A stretch of 64,000 bases of DNA from SP5GCR1 sp965199685 (GTDB lineage Bacteria > Pseudomonadota > Gammaproteobacteria > Poriferisulfidales > Oxydemutatoraceae): positions 744,001 through 808,000 of the forward strand of contig OZ241323.1 in the NCBI GenBank assembly GCA_965199685.1, in the 5' to 3' direction. The stretch's first letter is position 1. Each line of letters opens with the position of its first letter. The notes under the pieces were generated by a model. The model searched no databases. It was not told the origin of the DNA and worked only from the letters and a program-made list of their open reading frames with translations. This document shows positions 19,872 through 29,291 of this stretch, piece by piece. The position numbers and the translations under genes are program-made.

Positions 19872-21290
19872 CTAGTCTGACTGTATCAATGGGAAGTGCA
19901 GGTCTGGCAAGACCTCACCCAGATGCTCGCGTAAGGTTGCCAAAGCTCGGCTCAACAAACTAAGATAACCGTCTGGTAGTTTGAGTTTCCATTGCCGACT
20001 ATGGTATACAATCTTCCCAGCCAAATCAAACAAATCCACTCGCAATGTTGACGCTCTGGCATGACGCATCTTGGGCGGTAAACCGTGGCGCATCAGTGCA
20101 AACACATTGAAAGATAACGCACATACGGCAACATACAGCGCATTGGCTGAAAAATCACTACAGGGTGTACGACCGGCAGCAAAGTCCGTTTTCAACTCTT
20201 TAATACGGTTCTCCGCATGCTCACCGCGTTGATTATACAAGTGGACAATCTCGGAGTTGTTGAGTCCTTTGATATTCGTGGCAATGGCATGATAGTCATA
20301 CTGATCAGTATCATCAACAAACAGTTCCAACACCGGTTGCCGACCCAGCAACTTGGCAGCCCGTTTTTTCTGGAATGGCAGTGGCCTAAGGGTGCGTTGG
20401 ATGACGAGATCAATTACATAGTCGCTACGATACATCTGGTACTTAAGACGAGCAACCCACTGGTGGTTCGACACACTGCCGTCTTTATATCGCAAGCGTT
20501 GCCAATCCGCCCCCGACAATGCCGCAATGGCGCGACTAATCGCCGGGTTCATTGCCGCACGAATAACAAACTCAATGTGACAGCGGATGAGATAGTCAAT
20601 CACTTTGTGTTGATAGCCGGCGGAATCACTGCGCACGCACTTGAGGCGGATACCCTTCGGCAACAGCTTTCGGCACATCTTGATGAAACCGATATTGTCA
20701 AAGTTCGGCGACACATAGCCGTGGCGCAACTGGGTGGCAATCACTTGACCGACCTCAACTAGCGTGCCGACCATCATCGAGAAACCTCGGTGGTTCTGAT
20801 AGGTGCGTGTGGCACTGGCTTTCTCAGTCTCTATCAGCGTCGCATCAATATCCAAAGTCACCTCCTTGACCTTGCGATACTGTAAGGTGGCAGCAATCAC
20901 TTTCTGATTGAGCTTGTTAATTAAATCCACACCCGCTCGACCCTGACGATGCAACCACCGCGATAAGGTATTGGCTCCCGGTATCTTGCTAATACCAATC
21001 AGCTTGAGCAATCCGCTTTCCTTGTGCAAACGCGACACATCGCTCAGACATTTCGCACCCTCGTTTTGCATCGCCACCAGTGTCGTTAGAATGTCGCCAT
21101 TGAGGTAGCCACGATTGCTACGCGGTCGCCTAAATACGATATCTGCAAGTTTCTTAAGTTTGAGTGCTTTGAACACTTTAATGACTAGCAACAAGCCACC
21201 GCGCGCAGTCAATTCCTCAGTAGTAGCGCACAGACCATCCGCCGCTAGTTGGTGCTTATCGTGTTGCTTTTTTGGGTCTTTTTTTGCCAT
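19872..21290 (-). CDS. IS1380-family DDE transposase
   Basis: Transposase of 472 residues, full length for the family. The DDE catalytic residues can be read: LDIDATLIE (first Asp), CVRSDSAGYQHKV (second Asp) and NQRGEHAENRIKELK (Glu, in the YxQRxxxENxIKExK pattern characteristic of IS1380). The N-terminus is basic (MAKKDPKKQHDK) and a GGAGGT ribosome-binding site precedes the ATG. The reading frame is intact, so the element may be active. I could not find convincing terminal inverted repeats or a target duplication; a 15-base palindrome (TCACCCA-A-TGGGTGA) lies at 21402-21416 beyond the 5' end. Its ends do not match the MITE termini, so it is not their evident source. Confidence 0.9.
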   Translation of the reverse strand: MAKKDPKKQHDKHQLAADGLCATTEELTARGGLLLVIKVFKALKLKKLADIVFRRPRSNRGYLNGDILTTLVAMQNEGAKCLSDVSRLHKESGLLKLIGISKIPGANTLSRWLHRQGRAGVDLINKLNQKVIAATLQYRKVKEVTLDIDATLIETEKASATRTYQNHRGFSMMVGTLVEVGQVIATQLRHGYVSPNFDNIGFIKMCRKLLPKGIRLKCVRSDSAGYQHKVIDYLIRCHIEFVIRAAMNPAISRAIAALSGADWQRLRYKDGSVSNHQWVARLKYQMYRSDYVIDLVIQRTLRPLPFQKKRAAKLLGRQPVLELFVDDTDQYDYHAIATNIKGLNNSEIVHLYNQRGEHAENRIKELKTDFAAGRTPCSDFSANALYVAVCALSFNVFALMRHGLPPKMRHARASTLRVDLFDLAGKIVYHSRQWKLKLPDGYLSLLSRALATLREHLGEVLPDLHFPLIQSD

Positions 21291-21584
21291 AATACCTCCG
21301 CTATTTTTGGGTTAATAAATAGTCCCTAAAGTAACATAAAAATAAGGATTTGTACAGAGTTTTAGGTAATAAATTAATAAAAAAGATTAATAGATTTTGT
21401 TTCACCCAATGGGTGAGATCGTAATTTGCTTGAGAGTGTTGCAATATAAAGGCATGCGACCTTTTACGGTTTTCTATTGCAGAATTAGGGTGTTAGCCCT
21501 CCCCTACAGTTGGTTATCATAAATTCAAGGGCGCAAGCGGTTATATTAATGCAATGGCGATAATTTTTCACAACCCTGTAGGTA
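21291..21584. other. Non-coding stretch between the transposase and protease 1
   Basis: No gene seen. The first part (21291-21400) is AT-rich. A perfect TCACCCA-A-TGGGTGA palindrome is at 21402-21416, possibly an IS end or operator. From about 21480 the window-wide repeat fragments resume (TTAGCCCTCCCCTAC, CATAAATTCAA, GCGCAAGCGGTT) up to the protease promoter. Confidence 0.5.
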
Positions 21585-21590
21585 TATAAT
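21585..21590 (+). promoter_or_regulatory. -10 element of protease 1, shared leader type
   Basis: TATAAT, followed at once by ATGGTTTTTGTAAACATT. The same TATAATATGGTTTT block precedes protease 2 (24586) and the small coiled-coil gene at 57497 (57460). No good -35 box is visible 17 bases upstream. A GGGGGAT ribosome-binding-like run at 21619-21625 follows, a few bases before the TTG start. Confidence 0.5.
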
Positions 21591-21629
21591 ATGGTTTTTG
21601 TAAACATTCAACCTCAATGGGGGATTGTA

Positions 21630-23900
21630 TTGAAATCAATACACTTAAAAATCTTAATCTCAATACTTCTACTGGCGATTGCACATACCGGTATCGCACA
21701 AGGAACGGGACCACTGCCGAACCTGCAGCCTTCCGAGCAAGAATGTCTGGACAGCGTGCAACGCGCCCAAGCCCTGCCACCAGAGGTGGTGGATACTAGT
21801 AGGGGTGATACTTTCTATAGATTCCAATGGCATCTGTCCGGTACGGCTACTGCTCATCAAAGAAGAGGCAATGATCTTAATGAAAATTCCACGACCCGTT
21901 CTATCCATATCAATGTAGAGAAAGCATGGGAAAAAGGTTATAGAGGAGAGGGCACCTACATTGCGATAGTGGATAGTGAGATAGATTTTAACCATCCGGA
22001 TCTAAAGCCCAATCTTGCTACCGAATGTAGTTATGATTACAACAATAAGAATGTGCCTCGCAAACATGGTGTTATTGTTTCTGGCACTGCTGCTGCGCGT
22101 GGATATAACGGCATTGGTGTCAGAGGTGTGGCACCGTTGGCAAAGTTTTTTCTTTTAGGTGGGGGGGGGGGTACAAGTCGAGATAGCAATAACCGTTATG
22201 TTCGCAATGACCAGATAACTGCGGTTTCTAACCACAGCTATGGTGCAGGTGCTTTTGGATATAGAAGTATGATGCGGTTTATGGCAATGGAGACTGGGGT
22301 ACGCGAAGGATTTTATGGCAAAGGCACGGTGTATGTGTGGTCTGCTGGGAATCGTGGAGACTCAGGTGACAATTCAAATTACGACACCTATAAGAATTAT
22401 CATACATCAGTCACGGTATGTGGTGTAGATTATCAAGGCAGGCATAATGGCGGGTCTGAGCCTGGTGCAAATCTATGGCTTTGTACACCCAATTCAGATG
22501 CCGATGATCCTTATATTGACTATCAAATTTTCACAACCGACATAAAATCGCATCCTACTGATGTAAGTGCTAATTATGGTGGAGGACTTTACACCAGTCT
22601 AGGCAGCGGGACTTCTTTGTCGGCACCGATGGTCAGCGGTGTGGTGGCACTGATGCGTCAAGCCAACCCAAACCTCGGCTGGCGCGATGTCAAGTTGATC
22701 CTTGCTGCCTCAGCAGTGCATAACGACCCTGAGGATAGCGATTGGAAACCAACCGGCATCAGATACGGTGCTTTTGCCGATGACCCTGACGGACGCTACC
22801 GCTTCAACCACAAATACGGCTTTGGTTTGGTTGACGCATATCAAGCGGTGCGCATGGCAGAAGATTGGATCAACCTGCCTCCGCAGGCAACTGCAGCGGA
22901 AGCACAAAGACAAGTTGATGCCAATGGCACTCAAGTTGAGAGTAGCCTCTCAATACAATCAGACATGGACTTCATAGAACATGTGGAGCCGACGATTAAC
23001 TTTAGTATTAACAGATGGAGGAATTTGATTATAGAGTTAATATCACCAGCAGGCACAATCTCAACACTTGCAAGAAGCTATACCGATGAAACTAGTATAC
23101 ATGGTGACTCTGGACACAACGGTGCATGGCGCTTTGGTTCATCCAAACATTTGGGTGAAGCACCGTCTGGGACTTGGCGGCTGATTGCAAGAAATACCGC
23201 AGGCAGGATGATTACACTCAGAGACTGGAAGCTCAAGATACGCGGCTACCAAGTACAACTGGACGCAGTGGCAAGCGAAGAGCTATCGTACTTAGAAGGC
23301 AAAACTGCGGTGCAATTAACCTTAGCCGGTGCGCACTGGAAACAGCAGCTCAGCGTGGACGACTTCAGATTAAGCAATGCCCCGCCAGGGTTGAGTATTG
23401 AAAACGTGGTGCGAGCGACGACGACCCATGCCGAACTGATACTAGACCTGAGCGACGACCTTGCCGATGACGAGTATTTATTCCAAGTTATCGCAACGAC
23501 CGGGACAGTATCAAACCTCACCACCCCGTTAGTCAGCAACGATCTAGAGATTGTCCGCATTGCCCTCAGTAAGGTTCATAACAAGGGCACCATTCCCAGT
23601 GGCAAGGTAGGTTCCAATTACCGCATTGCTGGCGCAGAGATTTTAAGTAGCCCGACGACCCTGAGCTACAGCATCAGCCTGATAGATGAGATGCAGAACG
23701 AACTGCCCCATGAGGATTTGGGTTTTAGCATAGCAGACGGAGTGCTACACGGCACGCCGACCCAAGTGGGTCAATACCAAGTGCGGATTACCGCAACCCG
23801 AGCGGACGGCATGAGCCGAGAAGAGACCTTTACCTTTGCGGTAGGACCCCTCATCATATACACCCAAGTAAGAGTCTACCTCGAAGGCCTCCTCCGCTAA
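21630..23900 (+). CDS. Secreted kexin-like subtilisin protease 1 with P domain, poly-G tract in frame
   Basis: Predicted exported serine protease (S8 family, kexin-like). From TTG at 21630 it has 756 residues: signal peptide (LKILISILLLAIA), subtilase domain with Asp115 (AIVDSEIDFNHPDL), His146 (KHGVIVSG), oxyanion Asn241 (SAGN) and Ser329 (GTSLSAP), a P/homoB domain (about 440-540), then Ig-like domains and the tail VRVYLEGLLR. The TTG start is preferred over the in-frame ATG at 21591: protease 2 has the same GGGGGAT-xGTA-TTG context, but a one-base indel closes the upstream frame there. An 11-G run at 22161-22171 lies between the catalytic His and Ser; slippage of one base would abolish the enzyme. 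No long propeptide is evident. The downstream paralogue is nearly identical over the last 650 bases. Confidence 0.88.
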   Translation: MKSIHLKILISILLLAIAHTGIAQGTGPLPNLQPSEQECLDSVQRAQALPPEVVDTSRGDTFYRFQWHLSGTATAHQRRGNDLNENSTTRSIHINVEKAWEKGYRGEGTYIAIVDSEIDFNHPDLKPNLATECSYDYNNKNVPRKHGVIVSGTAAARGYNGIGVRGVAPLAKFFLLGGGGGTSRDSNNRYVRNDQITAVSNHSYGAGAFGYRSMMRFMAMETGVREGFYGKGTVYVWSAGNRGDSGDNSNYDTYKNYHTSVTVCGVDYQGRHNGGSEPGANLWLCTPNSDADDPYIDYQIFTTDIKSHPTDVSANYGGGLYTSLGSGTSLSAPMVSGVVALMRQANPNLGWRDVKLILAASAVHNDPEDSDWKPTGIRYGAFADDPDGRYRFNHKYGFGLVDAYQAVRMAEDWINLPPQATAAEAQRQVDANGTQVESSLSIQSDMDFIEHVEPTINFSINRWRNLIIELISPAGTISTLARSYTDETSIHGDSGHNGAWRFGSSKHLGEAPSGTWRLIARNTAGRMITLRDWKLKIRGYQVQLDAVASEELSYLEGKTAVQLTLAGAHWKQQLSVDDFRLSNAPPGLSIENVVRATTTHAELILDLSDDLADDEYLFQVIATTGTVSNLTTPLVSNDLEIVRIALSKVHNKGTIPSGKVGSNYRIAGAEILSSPTTLSYSISLIDEMQNELPHEDLGFSIADGVLHGTPTQVGQYQVRITATRADGMSREETFTFAVGPLIIYTQVRVYLEGLLR
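22161..22171 (+). repeat. G11 homopolymer tract in protease 1
   Basis: Eleven consecutive G, encoding glycines after APLAKFFLLG. The gene is in frame at this length (ON). Long G tracts inside coding sequence are classic slipped-strand phase-variation sites. Confidence 0.85.
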
Positions 23901-24585
23901 CCTTTGCACAATTCCCCTCCTTTGGAGGGGTGGCAGGCTTATGCATTTTGTAATACATGCGTTTAGCAATCATGTTGAGGTTCTGCACAACGTCACGCCG
24001 ATTGACCTACCGGCTCAATCGGCGGTTTTATCTGACGGGGTGGTTGTGTCGTGTCTGTACAAACTCGCCACGTGCCATTAAATCATGGTAACCTCCCTAA
24101 CGCGTTATCTTCGCACAAACAATCCATTCATCTATAAAATTCACGCAAACGGTAGGAGAGGGCTAACATGCCCTCCCGTAACGCGTTGTGTCTGCACAAA
24201 TAAAGTCGTACGCCATCCAATTTATGGGAACCAAAACCAAGTGGCGCATAGCGGTTGGAATAGTGCAGAACGGTACTTTAGGGAGGGCATGTTAGCCCTC
24301 CCCTACAGTTGGTTATCATAAATTCAATGGCGCAAGCGGTTACGTTTGAGTGATGACGTTACTTTTTCAACAGTCCCACATGCCCTCCCGAAACGCGACG
24401 CACTTGCACAAGTAGAACCGCCGATTGAGCCAGTAGGTCAATCGGCGTGACATTGTGCAGAACCTCAGCATGGTTGCTTGTCGTACATTATCTTTCGTAC
24501 ACCACCCAATTTATGAGAACCAAAACCAAATGGCGCAAGCGGTTAGGTTCATGCAATGGCAGTAATTTTTACAATTTTATGGGTA
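23901..24585. repeat. Repeat cluster between the two proteases
   Basis: No gene. It contains the CCCCTCC-TTT-GGAGGGG palindrome directly after the stop codon, a CGCCGATTGA-type hairpin at 23996-24024, complete REP palindromes at 24152-24177 (plus) and 24281-24306 (minus), a MITE end at about 24361-24376 (CTTTTTCAACAGTCCC) abutting ACATGCCCTCCC, and another hairpin at 24419-24447. Confidence 0.85.
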
Positions 24586-24591
24586 TATAAT
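24586..24591 (+). promoter_or_regulatory. -10 element of protease 2, shared leader type
   Basis: TATAAT followed by ATGGTTTTAGTCAACATTGAAC, the counterpart of the leader of protease 1. The homologous leader is one base shorter here, so the ATG at 24592 is followed by an early stop; this shows the conserved start is the TTG at 24630. Confidence 0.5.
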
Positions 24592-24629
24592 ATGGTTTTA
24601 GTCAACATTGAACCTAATGGGGGATCGTA

Positions 24630-26906
24630 TTGAAATCAGTACACTTAAAAATCTTAATCTCAATACCTCTGCTGGCGATTGCACAGCTCGGCATCGCACA
24701 AGGAACAAACACACTGCCAAACCTGCAACCCTCCGAGCAGGAATGTTCGGACCGCGTGCAGCGTGCAAAAGCTGAGCCAGCGGAGGTAGTCAATACCAAT
24801 AGGGGCGACACTTTTTATAGGTTCCAATGGTATTTGCACGGCACTGCTTCTAGACCTATAGGGGTATTTGATCCAAAAACAGATAAAGTGCTGATCACAT
24901 ATTCCACAACCTCATCTATCCATATCAATGTAGAGCCGGTATGGGAGAGAGGCTACCGAGGCGAAGGCACCTATATTGCGATAGTGGATGAAGATATAGA
25001 CCCTAATCATCCCGATTTAGGTCCTAACTATGTCAGCGAATGTAGCTACGATTACAACAATCAAAACTTTCATATCCATAACCCCGATAATCAATCTGGT
25101 CCTGGTCATGGTGTCTGGGTTTCCGGTATTGCCGCAGCCCGTGGCTACAACGGCACTGGTATCAGGGGTGTGGCACCACTGGCGAAGTTTTTTATCTTGA
25201 GTAGGGGGGGGGGGGGGACGTTAGCAGCTCGTATTAACAGGCGAACCCGCAACAGCAAGATAACTGCGGTTTCTAATCACAGCTATAGCACATCACAGTT
25301 TGGTAATATCAGTAATATGATTTTTAAGGCAGTAGAGACTGGGCTACGCGAAGGGTTCTACGGCAAAGGTACCGTCTATGTATGGGCAGCCGGAAATCAG
25401 GCAGGCCTTGACTACAACACAAATTACAATACTTTGGCAAATCATTATAGTGGGGTTACCGCTTGTAGCGTAGATTATCAAGGCAAGCACAATGGCGAAT
25501 CCAATCATGGTGCGAGTTTATGGGTCTGTGCCCCAGGTATAGATGCGCACTCTAGATATGGAATTTTTACAACAGCTGTAAGAGGCAACTATGGCGGAGG
25601 GCGCTATATCAGCTATGGAGCTGGCACCTCTTTATCCACTCCAATGGTCAGCGGTGTGGTGGCACTGATGCGCCAAGCCAACCCGAACCTCGGTTGGCGC
25701 GATGTCAAGTTGATCCTCGCTACATCAGCAGCACACAACGACCCCGACGATAGCGATTGGCAAGCCACCGGCATCAAGTATGGTGCTTTTGCCGACGATC
25801 CTAATGCCCGCTACCGCTTCAACCACAAATACGGCTTTGGTGTGGTGGACGCATACCAAGCAGTGAGCATGGCAGAGAGTTGGGTCAATCTACCTGATCA
25901 GGCAACAGCGGCGGAAGCACAAAGACAAGTTGATGCCAGTGGCACTCAAGTTGAGAGTAGCCTCTTGGTGCAATCGGACATTGACTTCATAGAACATGTG
26001 GAGCCGACGATTGATTTTAGAATTAACAGATGGCGAGATTTAAGCATTGAGTTAATATCACCGGCAGGTACAATTTCGATACTTGCGACTAGAGCTAGAA
26101 GGACGAGTATTACTAGAGGATACAACGGTGCCTGGCGCTTTGGTACATCCAAGCATTTGGGCGAGGCACCATCTGGGACGTGGCGGCTGATCGCAAGAAA
26201 TGCCATAGGCGGGATGATTACACTGAGAAACTGGAAGCTCAAGATACGCGGCTACCAAGTACAACTGGACGCCGTGGCAAGCGAAGAGCTATCGTATCGA
26301 AAAGGCCAAACTGCGGTGCAATTAACCTTAGCCGGTGCGCGTTGGAAACCACAGCTCAGCGTGGACGACTTCAGATTAAGCAATGCCCCGCCGGGGTTAA
26401 GCATTGATAGCGTGGTGCGAGCGACGACGACCCATGCCGAACTGATACTAGACCTGAGCGACGACCTTGCCGATGCCGAGTATCTATTCCAAGTTATTGC
26501 AACGACCGGGACAGTATCAAACCTCACCACCCCGTTAGTCAGCAACGATCTAGAGATTGTCCGCATTGCCCTCAGTAAGGTTCATAACAAGGGTGCCATT
26601 CCCAGTGGCAGGGTAGGTTCCAATTACCGCATTGCTGGCGCAGAGATTTTAAGTAGCCCGACGACCCTGAGCTACAGCATCAGCCTGATGGACGAGATGC
26701 AGAACGAACTGCCCCACGAGGATTTGGGTTTTAGCATAGCAGACGGAGTGCTACACGGCACGCCGACCCGAGTGGGTCAATACCAAGTGCGGATTACCGC
26801 AACCCGAACGGACGGCATGAGCCGAGAAGAGACCTTTACCTTTGCGGTGGGACCCCTCATCATATACACCCAGGTAAAAGTCTACCTTGAAGGCCTCCTC
26901 CGCTAA
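24630..26906 (+). CDS. Secreted kexin-like subtilisin protease 2 with P domain, poly-G tract in frame
   Basis: Paralogue of the preceding protease, 758 residues from TTG. Signal peptide LKILISIPLLAIA; catalytic Asp120 (AIVDEDIDPNHPDL), His160 (GHGVWVSG) and Ser334 (GTSLSTP); P domain ending WKLKIRGYQ; Ig-like region (IPSGRVGSNYRIAGAE); tail VKVYLEGLLR. The C-terminal third is almost identical to protease 1 at the DNA level, while the N-terminal catalytic part has diverged substantially and carries different insertions. A 14-G run at 25204-25217 occupies the same place as the G11 of protease 1. Both are in frame now. Substrate unknown; kexin-type enzymes usually cut at basic residues, which is family knowledge only. 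Confidence 0.88.
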   Translation: MKSVHLKILISIPLLAIAQLGIAQGTNTLPNLQPSEQECSDRVQRAKAEPAEVVNTNRGDTFYRFQWYLHGTASRPIGVFDPKTDKVLITYSTTSSIHINVEPVWERGYRGEGTYIAIVDEDIDPNHPDLGPNYVSECSYDYNNQNFHIHNPDNQSGPGHGVWVSGIAAARGYNGTGIRGVAPLAKFFILSRGGGGTLAARINRRTRNSKITAVSNHSYSTSQFGNISNMIFKAVETGLREGFYGKGTVYVWAAGNQAGLDYNTNYNTLANHYSGVTACSVDYQGKHNGESNHGASLWVCAPGIDAHSRYGIFTTAVRGNYGGGRYISYGAGTSLSTPMVSGVVALMRQANPNLGWRDVKLILATSAAHNDPDDSDWQATGIKYGAFADDPNARYRFNHKYGFGVVDAYQAVSMAESWVNLPDQATAAEAQRQVDASGTQVESSLLVQSDIDFIEHVEPTIDFRINRWRDLSIELISPAGTISILATRARRTSITRGYNGAWRFGTSKHLGEAPSGTWRLIARNAIGGMITLRNWKLKIRGYQVQLDAVASEELSYRKGQTAVQLTLAGARWKPQLSVDDFRLSNAPPGLSIDSVVRATTTHAELILDLSDDLADAEYLFQVIATTGTVSNLTTPLVSNDLEIVRIALSKVHNKGAIPSGRVGSNYRIAGAEILSSPTTLSYSISLMDEMQNELPHEDLGFSIADGVLHGTPTRVGQYQVRITATRTDGMSREETFTFAVGPLIIYTQVKVYLEGLLR
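25204..25217 (+). repeat. G14 homopolymer tract in protease 2
   Basis: Fourteen consecutive G, in frame, encoding glycines after APLAKFFILSR, between the catalytic His and Ser codons. Position matches the G11 tract of protease 1, but the length differs by exactly one codon. Confidence 0.85.
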
Positions 26907-27206
26907 CCCCACCACAATTCCCCTCCAAAGGAGGGGAATGTACTAATGCAGATACTTTTTCAACAGCCCCATGTTAGCCCTCCCCTACCGTTTTCATAAA
27001 TTCAATGGCGCGAACGGTTATGTTTAGGCGATGACGGTACTTTTTTAACAACCTCGAATATCAAAATTAAACGGTGTGCCATTGTGCAGAATCACAACAA
27101 CCACCCCGTCGGGCTACGCCCGCCACCCCTCCAAAGGAGGGGAATTGAATTGTACAGACGTAACACGTTAGGGCGGACATATTGAAATGCCGATTGACCT
27201 ACTGAC
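26907..27206. repeat. Repeat cluster between protease 2 and argF
   Basis: No gene. Palindrome CCCCTCC-AAA-GGAGGGG after the protease stop, then a MITE end (TTTTTCAACAGCCCC, about 26956-26970) that directly abuts ATGTTAGCCCTCCCCTAC, half of a minus-strand REP cut at the same loop position as the complete MITE copies. A second GGGCTACGCCCGCC/CCCCTCC-AAA-GGAGGGG module lies at about 27110-27145 and a broken CGCCGATTGA hairpin at 27188-27215. Confidence 0.8.
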
Positions 27207-28115
27207 TCAATCGGAAATTGCATCAGTTATTAATAATTCCAGTAATGCTTTTTGGGTATGCAGGCGATTGCCAGCTTCTTCCCAGACAACGCTCTGCGCG
27301 CCGTCTATGACTTCGTCATCAACTTCCTCGCCGCGATGCGCGGGTAAGCAATGCATAAATAACGCGTCGGATTTTGCGTGTGCCATTAATTTTTTACTAA
27401 CCCGATAATCCTTGAAGTCCTGCAAACGTTTTTGCCTTTCGGTTTCTTGTCCCATACTTGCCCAGACATCGGTTACCACCAAATCAGCATCTTTGACAGC
27501 CGTATAAGGATCGTTGACTAATCGTACCGTTGATTCAATGTTTGGCAAATGTGTATCATCTACTTGGTAGCCTTCGGGACTTGCAATCGTTAATTGAAAC
27601 TCCAGCAACGATGCAGCGTTAATGTAAGAATGACAAACATTATTTCCGTCGCCTATCCATGCAACTGATCGTCCTTTGATATCGCCGCGCTTTTCCAAAT
27701 AAGTCAGCATATCGGCAAGCAATTGGCACGGATGAAAGAGATCAGTTAAGCCGTTGATTACCGGTACGGTTGCGTGTTCGGCAAAACATTCTAGATTTTG
27801 GTGCGTAGATGTCCGTATCATAACCACATCAACCATTTGAGATAGGACCCGGGCACTGTCTTCTATGGTTTCACCGCGACCTGATTGGCTGTCTTTGTTA
27901 CTCAGAAATATCGCATGTCCACCAAGTTGTGCCATTGCGGTTTCAAAGGAGACACGCGTGCGAGTAGAAGATTTTTCGAATATCATCGCCAGTATTTTAT
28001 TTTCCAGAGACTTGGAATAGGGGGCTTTTTTGAGGGCTATAGCCTGGTCAAGTAAGGCTCTGAATTCATCGGCACTCAAGTCTTTGAGCGTTAAGAAATG
28101 TCTAGGCTTTTTCAT
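27207..28115 (-). CDS. argF: Ornithine carbamoyltransferase
   Basis: Makes citrulline from ornithine and carbamoyl phosphate in arginine biosynthesis; cytoplasmic, usually a trimer. In its 302 residues are the carbamoyl-phosphate site SSTRTRVSFE, the HPCQ motif (FHPCQLLADMLT), DVWASMGQE, and the ornithine-binding MHCLPAHRGEEV. Length is normal. The start overlaps the argD stop by four bases (ATGA), so the two are cotranslated. The 3' end runs into a repeat fragment. Confidence 0.97.
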   Translation of the reverse strand: MKKPRHFLTLKDLSADEFRALLDQAIALKKAPYSKSLENKILAMIFEKSSTRTRVSFETAMAQLGGHAIFLSNKDSQSGRGETIEDSARVLSQMVDVVMIRTSTHQNLECFAEHATVPVINGLTDLFHPCQLLADMLTYLEKRGDIKGRSVAWIGDGNNVCHSYINAASLLEFQLTIASPEGYQVDDTHLPNIESTVRLVNDPYTAVKDADLVVTDVWASMGQETERQKRLQDFKDYRVSKKLMAHAKSDALFMHCLPAHRGEEVDDEVIDGAQSVVWEEAGNRLHTQKALLELLITDAISD

Positions 28116-29269
28116 AGCTTCTCCGCATCTTCAATCGTCAACGATAAACGTTCAATCGCTTCGTCTGCCTCAGAAGCTGTTAGTATCAAAGGAGGTAATA
28201 AGCGTATCACCCTCTCTGCGGTTAAGTTGATTAGCAAACCGTGAGCAAGTGCGGCACGCACTATCTCAGTGCAAGGTTGTGCGAGTTCTATACCAATCAT
28301 CAAACCCATACCGCGAATCTCGTAAATTTTATCCGAAGCAAGTTTGCTTTTGAGCTTATCTAGTAAATAAGCCCCCATCTTCGCAGCTTTTTCGCATAAA
28401 TCATTTTTCTCTATCGTCTCTAAAACTGCGAGTGCTGCGCGGCATGCAAGTGGATTGCCGCCGAAAGTAGAGCCGTGAAGACCAGGCCTGAATAACTGTG
28501 CAATTTCTCCTTTAGCCAAGCAAGCACCAATGGGGACACCGTTGCCGAGTGCTTTTGCGGTAGTGAGTATATCGGGTTTGATGTTGTTGTGCTGATAGCA
28601 ATACCAATGTCCGGTTCTGCCTACACCACTTTGCACTTCGTCAAGTATCAACAGTAAATTATGTTTATCGCAAAGTTCACGCACCGACTTTAAGTAATCG
28701 CTGGGAGCGATACGGATACCACCTTCTCCTTGTATAGGTTCAAGCATCACTGCAGAAAGTTTGGGTTCGCTTTCAATCAGTTCTTTCAAACTATCAATGT
28801 TAGCATAGGGGATTTGTGCAAAGCCTGAGAGTAACGGGGCATAGCAAGTATCGTCGGGTTTCGTTGCACTCCATGCAGCTATCGTACGTCCGTGGAATGC
28901 CTTTTCCATTACTGCAATCACTGGATTCTTCCGATGATGTTTGCGTGCGTGAAGGCGTACCAATTTGATAGCAGCTTCGTTTGCTTCACTGCCCGAATTA
29001 CAAAAAAAGACCGAATCCAAGCCACTTATGGAGATGAGCTTGGCGGCTAGTTTTTCTTGTAGGTCTATTCGGTAAAGATTAGAGGTGTGGAGTAGGTGAT
29101 TGGCTTGTTCCCGAATGGCTTCACCAACAGCGGGATGTGCATGTCCTAGACTGCATACTGCAATCCCCGATACCATATCAAGATAACGTCGGCCGTCGTA
29201 ATCCGATAGCCAGCATCCCTTACCCTCGTTGAACATTATTTCCAATCGGTTGTAATTCGGCATCAACAT
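28112..29269 (-). CDS. argD: Acetylornithine aminotransferase
   Basis: PLP-dependent class III aminotransferase that makes N-acetylornithine in arginine biosynthesis, and often serves as succinyldiaminopimelate aminotransferase in lysine synthesis. The 385-residue protein has the PLP phosphate-binding region FCNSGSEANEAAIKL, the PLP Asp in LLILDEVQSGVGRTG and the Schiff-base Lys in TTAKALGNGVPIGA. Length fits. Two Met codons (positions 1 and 3) are possible starts; the sequence does not decide between them. Confidence 0.95.
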   Translation of the reverse strand: MLMPNYNRLEIMFNEGKGCWLSDYDGRRYLDMVSGIAVCSLGHAHPAVGEAIREQANHLLHTSNLYRIDLQEKLAAKLISISGLDSVFFCNSGSEANEAAIKLVRLHARKHHRKNPVIAVMEKAFHGRTIAAWSATKPDDTCYAPLLSGFAQIPYANIDSLKELIESEPKLSAVMLEPIQGEGGIRIAPSDYLKSVRELCDKHNLLLILDEVQSGVGRTGHWYCYQHNNIKPDILTTAKALGNGVPIGACLAKGEIAQLFRPGLHGSTFGGNPLACRAALAVLETIEKNDLCEKAAKMGAYLLDKLKSKLASDKIYEIRGMGLMIGIELAQPCTEIVRAALAHGLLINLTAERVIRLLPPLILTASEADEAIERLSLTIEDAEKL

Positions 29270-29291
29270 CGTGTTATGCGCTCCAATTAGA

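Noticed and set aside
19770..21416. CACCCA at 19770 and TGGGTG at 21410 as terminal inverted repeats of the IS1380 element
   Set aside because: Only six bases match, neighbouring bases do not pair and no target duplication flanks them; IS ends remain undefined.
21591..21629. ATG start of protease 1 at 21591
   Set aside because: The same region in protease 2 has a one-base deletion that closes this frame; only the TTG start after GGGGGAT is common to both.
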